From: Gonocerus acuteangulatus
Lineage: Eukaryota > Arthropoda > Insecta > Hemiptera > Coreidae
Direction of reading: 5' to 3'
Assembly: GCA_946811695.1 (NCBI GenBank)
Contig: OX328124.1
Location: 95,813,304 to 95,877,303, forward strand
DNA: 64,000 bases
Shown: positions 57,000-64,000 of the stretch, piece by piece
Layout: the number at the start of each line of letters is the position of its first letter
Numbering within the stretch: the stretch's first letter is position 1
The notes under the pieces: model-generated
The model's input: the letters and a program-made list of their open reading frames with translations, nothing else
What the model was told of the DNA's origin: nothing
Databases searched by the model: none
Position numbers and translations under genes: made by a program

Positions 57000-57737
57000 A
57001 AAATTAATTCTTGCTGGGTTATGATTCCGTGGAAGAATCTCTGAAGCAATCCGACCGAAGAATGAACATTATTGATATCCCTTTGTATTGACATCAATGA
57101 CGAGTGCTTCTTATATAATAGATTTTGTGAATTGATCCTTATTGTATAGAGCGATGGATGGGTGCCCCCAAAGAGGCCCGTCTTGAGTTCACGGCGAGGT
57201 CAATTGAGACTATAGCGTACGTAGGGTGTCTGCCCGTCATACGGGCAGGAATTGTTCCGTAGCTTGTAGGGAGCCTATCTTTGTCAGAGCTGTTACTTAT
57301 TCCTCTCTCAGAGAATGAGATGTTATCAATGATCGCTTTTCAATATGGCCTGTTGGTAGTTTATTATGCTAAGTGTAAGAGAACACTCTCATATATTGTT
57401 ATCAATTGAACGCATTGAAGCTTGATCGATTTTTGATTTTAACACCTCTGCTACATGACGCTTTAGTTATTACTATGATTTAAATTAGAACAAATATATT
57501 GGTCATATCTTAGCGAATTCCTGTATAATTCGCCAAATGAGATTCTAACCGTGAAAGAAGATCGAAAACTTTCCAATAGTTTGAAAAATATCCATTAGAA
57601 AAACTTACAAAAATCTATATAAATTCAACCAGAATAGCTAAAGTCTGTACTAAATTTTCCAAATAAATGTTGTATGGAACCACGCCATGACCATGGGGGG
57701 GAACCCCCTTATCATGCCGAGAAAAATAATTGTGTTT

Positions 57738-57740
<3 letters not shown>
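57000..57740. other. No gene or repeat recognised
   Basis: Moderately AT-rich unique sequence between Penelope-type repeats and a SINE. No sizeable open frame. Confidence 0.4.
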
Positions 57741-57741
<1 letters not shown>

Positions 57742-57792
<51 letters not shown>

Positions 57793-58298
57793 CGGCGCAT
57801 CGACAAATCTTGGTCAGTAGCACCGACATCCAGGTTTCAGCGAGGAATTTTCTCAACAAGCCCTGATATGAGAAAATTCCTGCCGCCGCACACTGGGCAA
57901 AACGACTACTTTACGGCAACAAAAGTCGAAAATGTGATGTCGTCGTAGAAAGTCAATTTACAAAGTGTCAAAACGTGCTCAAGTCTTCTATTCATTGAAA
58001 ACAGAACAATTTTTTTTTTTACAAAAGGTACTACTTAAATGTTCCCTATATTTACAAAATGTTTTCCCAATTTTTATCTATTACGTCAAAACATTTGTGT
58101 GTCTACAGCATTTGTTTGTTGGATATACTAAAAACTATGGGTCAACGATTTTTTTAAATATTTTTCCCTAACTCAGTGACCTCAAAAATATTGAAAAACA
58201 CAAAAAAATAATTTTGTCGCCCTAAAAGTGGATTTTTGCCCACTGTGCGCCGGTGGGGATCGAACCCACCATCTCCCGCTTATGAAGGCGCTAGCCAC
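57742..58298 (-). mobile_element. SINE family A split by a ~353-bp MITE
   Basis: Minus strand: head with GTGGCTAGCGCC and B box GGTTCGATCCCC at 58298-58247, then a foreign insert, then body and tail (GAATTTTCTCATATCAGGGC to GATGCGCCG plus ~48 A) at 57893-57742. Placing the parts side by side restores the order of the 38047 copy. Confidence 0.75.
57894..58246. mobile_element. MITE, TIR CAC(A)GTGGGCAAAA type, inside the SINE
   Basis: Left end CACACTGGGCAAAACGACTA; reverse of right end CACAGTGGGCAAAAATCCAC, continuing ACTTT.A.GGC.ACAAAA in both (~34 bp imperfect). No clear ORF. Ends resemble hAT CAGTGGGCAAA termini. Confidence 0.65.
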
Positions 58299-58304
58299 AA
58301 TTTA

Positions 58305-58341
<37 letters not shown>
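58305..58341. repeat. (TA)n microsatellite
   Basis: About 37 bases of TA beside the split SINE. Confidence 0.85.
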
Positions 58342-58345
<4 letters not shown>

Positions 58346-58440
58346 TTATTTCCCACGTATTTCTGACCTTTATTTACGTCTAATTATGTATTCTTTATAT
58401 ATGGCCAAGGTCAAAAGAATAGTACTCTTTCTATTTTCTT

Positions 58441-58515
58441 TGTACTATTTATTGTTTGTACGCCCTACACGTTTCTTGGCCTTTATGCCACCTCCTCAGG
58501 GGCCATTACATCCCT
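58441..58515 (-). ncRNA. Hammerhead-like core, second Penelope family
   Basis: The minus strand reads CTGAGGAGGTGGCATAAAGG, then CCAAGAAACGTGTAGGGCG: CUGANGA, a stem II with GGCnnnnnGCC character, GAAACG. A related, more degenerate copy is at 40865-40935 (GGCACGAAACATGTAGGGC). Confidence 0.4.
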
Positions 58516-58548
58516 ATGTGTGGATAGCTCGCCACCCATACTAAGACT

Positions 58549-58567
58549 TAGTATATATATATAAAGA

Positions 58568-58618
<51 letters not shown>
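58549..58618. repeat. (TA)n microsatellite
   Basis: TA run with one short interruption. Confidence 0.85.
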
Positions 58619-58622
<4 letters not shown>

Positions 58623-58802
58623 ACTTCCCTGTTTGCTCTCTATCTGCTCAAAATCCGATTTTGATGATTTTTTTGTTTTTTTTTGTAAAACGAATATTTT
58701 CTATCATTTGAAAGATTAATTTGGGTAACAAGCAGAATACATTCAACAGAAAATATTTTTGGGATGAAATTCGCGTGAAGAAAATCTTAGTTCTTGCATT
58801 TT

Positions 58803-59033
58803 TGGGGCATTTATGCTGGAGGACCTGAGCTCAAATCCCGAGTAAGCACTAAAGATTTTTAGGCTAAACCCAGCCTTTAATTAATAAATTATTAATGGGT
58901 ACCTGCAAAGGTGAAAATCAGGCGGCCGGAGCATATTACTGACCACACTATCTTTCTAGTGTGCCTTATGATCAAGAATCAGATACCTCTATTGTATCTG
59001 CCCCTCGTGGCCTTTTATGGGACTGATTTTTGA
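58803..59033 (+). mobile_element. SINE family B, 5' truncated
   Basis: Starts at the B-box region (GGAGGACCTGAGCTCAAATC) and keeps CAGGCGGCCGGAGCATATTA and the CCCCTCGTGGCC end. An internal part of the body is deleted. Confidence 0.7.
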
Positions 59034-59279
59034 CTTACATTTTTTCTTAGGCTTACAGGCACACTTTATAAAGTTGTTCGTGTAACGTAGGGAAACATTT
59101 TAAAGGCGATATCTGTCTTCCAGGAAGCATTAGAACAAAAATATTATTTTAGCAGATGATAGCAGTTTTGGAATTTTCTTGTATTATCTTAAACATCTCG
59201 ACAACGCGTTGTGGAGATGTTTAAGATCACAATTCGCGATCTTAAATAGCTCGCAACCGTTGCAACGATTGCGAATTGT

Positions 59280-59400
59280 GGTAGGTGATAGGTAGCCATT
59301 CCAAATTTACTAAATTTTTTAAGCTGGTTAAATGTAATTTTCGATAGGGCGATCTCAATCGTACAAATAAGTACTTAAAACATCCAGGCTGTTGGTTTTG
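59280..59400 (-). repeat. Fragment related to the 39.5-kb TIR element
   Basis: GGTAGCCATTCCAAATTTAC and TGTAATTTTCGATAGGGCGA match 39.95-40.02 kb (GGTGACCATTCCAAAACTTA; TGTAATTTTCGATGGGGCGA). Confidence 0.6.
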
Positions 59401-60419
59401 TGGCTTTGAAAGATTCTTTGTGCTTGTTTTCCTCAGTTTTTTATTGCTTGTTTTTGTACCTGATTTTAGTAGAAACATTAATTTGCCAGTAAAACAAGAT
59501 ACGTGAAATGAGAAACAATTTTTAGAGCTGTCCGAATGGGTGTCGAAGAAGTGGAGTGAGTTATTTCCGCTTTTGTATGTTTTCTGTTTATAATGGCACC
59601 TTAAATCTCACTTTTCGTCCAGATTTCATTGGAGTATGCGTTTAAATTGTTCACAATATATAAATTATATATATTTCAAGCTTTCCAAATGACACTAACG
59701 ATACGAATTATGGAAACGCGCTAAGATGACTTAAGATTTTATTCTAAATGTGATTAAATTATATGGCTATATCTCAACTCCCTCGTCCCACAGTTTCCCC
59801 ATGACATCTCATTCATCTGCAAATACGTAGATGATCTTTTGCTGATGATAAACCCAAACAGACTAACAGACATACTTACCTGTTTCAATTCCTTTTACCC
59901 TAGGCTTCAATTCACTGTCGAAACAGAACAGGACAGACAGCTCCCATACTTGGACATCTTACTAATTAGACAGACTGACGGTACTATTATTACTGACTGG
60001 TACACCAAACCCACATACTCGGGACGGTTACTTAATTTTCATTCATCCCATCCTTACCACCTCAAGATTAATGTAGCCAGAAATCTCCTTCGCCGAGTCC
60101 TCTCCCTATCCCATGCTTCCTTCCACGATAAAAATATTAATATCGCCTCAGATATATTGGCACGCAACCAATTTCCCCTCAACCTCATAAAATCCCTTGT
60201 TAAAAAAGTAAAATCCCAACCTTCCAACACTGTCTCTCCCAATTCTTCCCTAACTACCAGTTCCCAAATGTTCCGATCTCTACCATTTACACCTGGACTG
60301 ACTGATAAACTTACAAAGACAATAAAAAAATCCTACCCTTCCCTAAATTTTGGTTTAAAAACTACCAACAAACTCAAAACCCTCTATACCAAACTCAAAG
60401 ATCCCATCCCTTTTGAACA

Positions 60420-60771
60420 AACCACCCGTTGTGTTTACCAAGTCCCTTGCCAAACCCCTTCCTGTAATGGTGTATACATAGGAGAAACCATAAATGACAT
60501 TCACTCACGTCTTACACAACATAAACGAACCATCACTAATAAAGAAATAGATAAATCTGCACTTGCTAAATACGCCATTACGCAAAAACACACTTTTAAC
60601 TTCGACGACACGAAAATTCTTTCTACACAACGAAACAAAAAAAGACTACAGATCTCGGAATGTGTACACGTAAACTTAAACAAAAACAATATAAACTACA
60701 AAACTGACAAACAAGGCATTTCTCCTATGTACGCTAATATTTTCCAAAAACTCTCCCGACCTCCCACCTAG
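60420..60771 (+). CDS. GIY-YIG endonuclease domain of the Penelope-like element
   Basis: Part of the single frame ending at TAG 60771. GVYIGET gives the GIY-YIG first strands; R in SRLTQHKR is the expected catalytic Arg. The preceding C-X5-C-X4-C is the Penelope zinc-binding linker. Frame intact to the stop, so a young copy. Confidence 0.8.
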
Positions 60772-61263
60772 ATTTGTCCCATGCCCGTTGGGTATCCTTC
60801 CATTTACACCTTTTTCTCCTTTCCTGTCATAAACATGCCTTTTGATCCTTACCGACCTTTCTCCCACCACCTGCTGTTTTCAGTTACATATACCCCAGTA
60901 GATTCCTTTTTCCTTAGACACTTTCACAATGGTTACTTAATTGCCAACCTTGGTCTTCCTCTGCCGCTCGGCATTTCCATTGGTATGTAGTATCTTATTT
61001 CTTTGTAAAATTAATTAATGTTACTATTAGCTACTATATTTGTCATTGGTATGTAGTTTCTTATTTCTTTGTAAAATCAATTAATGTTACTAATTACTAT
61101 TAAAATCAATTATTGTACCTATTTATTTTTTCATTCTACTCATTCTAAGAATTTAAGACGATATGTTCTTTTATAAGTTAATTGTATTTATAGTTCTGTT
61201 ATCTATCACAATTATAAACTTTTTTTTGTTTCTATAATAATTTCTTTTTTTTTGTCATTTTAG

Positions 61264-61294
61264 CTGACGAAGGCTACCAATGAGTAGCCGAAAC
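61264..61294 (+). ncRNA. Hammerhead ribozyme-like core in the Penelope 3' region
   Basis: CUGACGA (61264-61270), A, then a perfect 6-bp stem II GGCUAC/GUAGCC with loop CAAUGA (61272-61289), then GAAAC (61290-61294). These are the invariant hammerhead boxes. Penelope-like elements are known to carry hammerheads in their terminal repeats. Stem III and the cleavage site are not clear. Confidence 0.6.
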
Positions 61295-61479
61295 GTCCGA
61301 AATATAGATTTTTTAAAACAAAATCATATTGAGGTTTATTTAGCCGAATCCCAACAATTCCATCTTTACTTATCACCTCGACGGCTAACTATCTAATCAT
61401 TATGATAAATTATATGGATCTTTCGATGTCAATAAACCATTATTCATAATCAATATATAAAAAAAATTTAACGAGTCTT

Positions 61480-62717
61480 ATTAAAGTAAGCCCCCCTCCC
61501 ACTGCACCGATTTTAGTATGCATTTCTCTCATTCGTGTTGGATCATATATAGGTACACAGGTCCGATACAAGGAAGCAAAATTACGGATGGTAAGGGCAA
61601 AATAATAATTTATTAATGCAATAAACCAACTCCTAATGCACCGATTTTGCTAATATTAATAAAAAGTCCGACTCGCAGAAACTGCGTCATCTGTTCATAT
61701 CCGCAGTTATGGTAGGTTTTGATCTTTCGTGAAAAATGTACAATAAAATCACAAAGAAAAGGAAAATTTTAGGCGCCACAACAGGAAACTGAAAGTGTCC
61801 TATTCGGATATTAATCCATCCTCTGTCTCAAAGATTTCTGATGGAATCAAAATAACACTGTTTCTCATTTTCATACCTTGTTTTACTAAACTACTCATTT
61901 TACAGTTACATGCAATTAACAAAAAACAACAAGTAATTAAAAAGTCAGGTAAAGAAAGACAAAAACCCATTCAAAAACGCAAAACTCACAATTTCGAAGA
62001 ACTTATTTCTCCAACTGAAAGCGCCCCATCGAAAATATTATCAGTACCTTTTCTCTAGAGAATTTAGTAAGCTTTCGTATAGTAACCTTCCATTTACCAA
62101 GATTTCCCGACCGTTTTCGAGATATTTTAGAAAATATATCAACATCCGAAAAAGTTTCAAGGGTATTAACAAATATATATTTTTTCTAATACTTCCTTTA
62201 CTCCAACTTTTTATACTAAATTTCATAAAAACCAGACCATTTTTGAGCCGGCGAGAGATAGGACAGACAAATGTATATAGATGTAATAAAATTCTAACGG
62301 ATCGCTATCTGTGCATGGAAGATATATGGGAAAAATACTATTGGGTGTATATAGTACTCCTCTAGTTCGTTAACCAGCAAAATTAATTCATCTGGAGAGG
62401 GGGTTTACTCCCCCTACTACAAACTACTGTTTGTCTGTATGTCTGCTGTCTGTCAGGCACTCTTTACACGCTAGGGTTTAACAATCCCAAAGGGGCCAGC
62501 TTTGTGGCTCTGTCACGTTTTAGCAATCCTAGTACCATGTATGCTTGATCCCCGATGGCTATTCGTCTAATATTGTTAATAGAGAAGCATTACTGTAAAG
62601 TAGATTATTTTAATTACCCATACGGCGGTGCTTAGAATCCAAAATAAACCGTACGATATATCCTAAAATGCTGCCTTAAGTCACTATCCACACGGACGAA
62701 GTCACGAGCACAGCTAG
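61480..62717 (+). mobile_element. Helitron-like 3' region
   Basis: Ends GACGAAGTCACGAGCACAGC-TAG-T at 62717, the CTAG|T 3' signature following a small GC hairpin common to arthropod Helitrons. Upstream are CCCCCCTCCCACTGCACCGATTTTAG and TGTCTGTATGTCTGCTGTCT, also usual in such elements. The 5' end is not located, and no Rep/helicase is seen. A plus ORF at 61795-62058 is unrecognised. Confidence 0.45.
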
Positions 62718-62734
62718 TATATATATAAAAAAAT

Positions 62735-63012
62735 CAGTCCTGTAACAGGCCACGAGGGCCTTGAGGGGCATATACTATAAAGGTATCTGATTTGTGACCG
62801 TAAGGCACACTAGGCAGATAGTGTGGTCAGTACTATGCTACGGCCGCCTGATTTCCCCCGTTGCTGCTTTGACTGCTAGCAGTCCTTTGTACCAAGATAC
62901 CCATTAATTAATTAAAGGCTGGGATGGCCTAGGGACAGTCAGGGAGGCCGAGTCCAACCCATGAACCAAGACACCAGAAGATAAAAATCTTTAGTACTTG
63001 CTCGGGATTTAT
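62735..63012 (-). mobile_element. SINE family B, lacking the A box
   Basis: The minus strand starts AAATCCCGAGCAAGTACTAA and contains GCCTCCCTGACTGTCCCTAG, CAGGCGGCCGTAGCATAGTA and CCCTCGTGGCCTGTTACAGG. Joined to the Helitron-like end by a short TA run. Confidence 0.75.
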
Positions 63013-63038
63013 ATATATACAAAATTAATAAGAATATA

Positions 63039-63041
63039 TGT

Positions 63042-63081
<40 letters not shown>
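63039..63081. repeat. (TA)n microsatellite
   Basis: About 43 bases of TA. Confidence 0.85.
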
Positions 63082-63082
<1 letters not shown>

Positions 63083-63089
63083 AAATTAA

Positions 63090-64000
63090 ACCACCCTTAT
63101 GTTCGTGATCTAAGTGGGGGGTGGGTGTTCAGGTTAAACTAATAGCTGAAATAGATTATTCAATATAGATTGTAGATTTGAGGTAAATTGCAGAGCTAGC
63201 CGTGCGATCCCCGCGAACATGGTTTCGTTAATAAGGAAGTTACGTGGTGTGGGTTTTTATATCGCTCTCCCGCTGATGTGAGTCAACACTAACCGTGTCC
63301 GTTCATATCCTCCACCTCTCTTCCGTTCCCTATATCCGTCACTTCGCAAATTAGTCTAAATATGTCATGGCTTTCTCCTTCATTAATTATTAAAAATACC
63401 TAGACTGATGACATGTATACGTTCTCCGTTATGACAATACGAATCCCATTAGTTATTCTGTCAGTAGTATTTAGATTTAAGATCTTTCATTTTTTTATAT
63501 ATTTATTTTTTTATATATTTATTTTCTGTATTGTAAGATAGTTATACTATTAATCAATTAGGTAATATAAGGTGGCAATAGACCAGCTAAAAATTGAACG
63601 CACTTTCAGACAATATTCTCTGTTATTGTATATGTTCCGCGGTTATTATACTGTATTATATATGAAGGAATCATGACAAGTCCAAAAACTAAAATTTTCA
63701 GAAACTTAAATAAAAATACGTAGCTTCATTTCTGCTGGATGAAATGAACACTGATTTTGTACCTACTATTGTCCCACTAACAGCTTTGCATTGGACACAA
63801 TATAAAACTTCTAAAAAAACTTATGGACTTGTCTGGTTTTTGCAGAAATCTGCGTTAAAAGAAACATGAATGAAAAGTTTTATTCTTATTCCGGGACAGA
63901 AGTCCCATAGGAATAATTTTGAAATTACAAAATAATTTTGAATTTTACGTATAAACTTGAAAACTTATAAGTGCTATCAGTATCAATATAATAGTTTACA
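63090..64000. other. Right edge, no gene recognised
   Basis: AT-rich. No open frame above background and no match to the repeats listed above. Confidence 0.4.

Larger units (their letters stand above)
59770..61400 (+). mobile_element. 5'-truncated Penelope-like retroelement
   Basis: ORF from ~59790 to 60771: RT catalytic motif KYVDDLL at 59820, RT thumb LPYLDILLIRQTDGTIITDW and HPYHLKINVARNLLRRVLSL, linker with Cys-rich CVYQVPCQTPSCNGVYIGET, then GIY-YIG endonuclease (GVYIGE...SRLTQHKR...HTFNFDD). The arrangement RT plus GIY-YIG defines Penelope-like elements. Upstream RT motifs are missing, so it is 5' truncated. The 3' flank carries a hammerhead-like core (61264) and the sequence seen in the 41-kb inverted repeat. 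Confidence 0.9.

Noticed and set aside
1..64000. CRISPR arrays, bacterial operons, phage or plasmid features
   Set aside because: Spliced genes, SINEs and TA microsatellites show animal nuclear DNA. The tandem repeats seen lack uniform spacers.

Overview
The window is AT-rich animal DNA: three intron-containing genes, all on the minus strand, in a dense background of transposon remnants and (TA)n arrays. The organism is most likely a non-dipteran arthropod. The main reason is a clear reversed polarity (repo) homeobox gene, a glial regulator known best from arthropods. Mariner, Penelope-like, Jockey-type and tRNA-SINE elements fit this but do not fix the group. The species cannot be named from the sequence.

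Layout. From 1 to 8.2 kb is the 5' part of ribosomal protein gene RpS8: exons 1-4 are present and the last ~80 codons lie off the left edge. It hosts a box C/D snoRNA in intron 3 whose guide fits the U46-type 28S rRNA site. Downstream of exon 4 is a run of four near-complete and two truncated copies of a second box C/D snoRNA with a long match to 28S rRNA. From 8.3 to 14.6 kb there is no host gene; the stretch holds a decayed non-LTR retrotransposon and TTAA-flanked piggyBac-like elements. From 14.9 to 32.3 kb is a six-exon RNF168/RNF169-type RING E3 ligase gene (380 aa). Its introns hold a non-LTR element with RNase H, a deleted mariner, a TTAA element, MITEs and a large palindrome. From 36.9 to about 52.7 kb is repo, with five recognised coding exons whose phases all join; its introns carry several transposons with clean ends. 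From 53 to 64 kb is repo upstream DNA with a GC-box/CCAAT promoter candidate, nested MITEs, SINEs, a 5'-truncated Penelope-like element with a GIY-YIG endonuclease, and a Helitron-like 3' end.

The three host genes do not form a pathway (ribosome, DNA-damage ubiquitin signalling, glial transcription). The RpS8/snoRNA pair is functionally linked: a ribosomal protein gene whose introns carry rRNA methylation guides. I found no wholly new protein system. The most informative features are the tandem intronic snoRNA family, the hammerhead-like cores and head-to-head inverted repeats of Penelope-like origin, and the nested transposons with recognisable target-site duplications.

Exon limits were read by hand from GT-AG sites, reading phase and protein family similarity. 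No database search was run.
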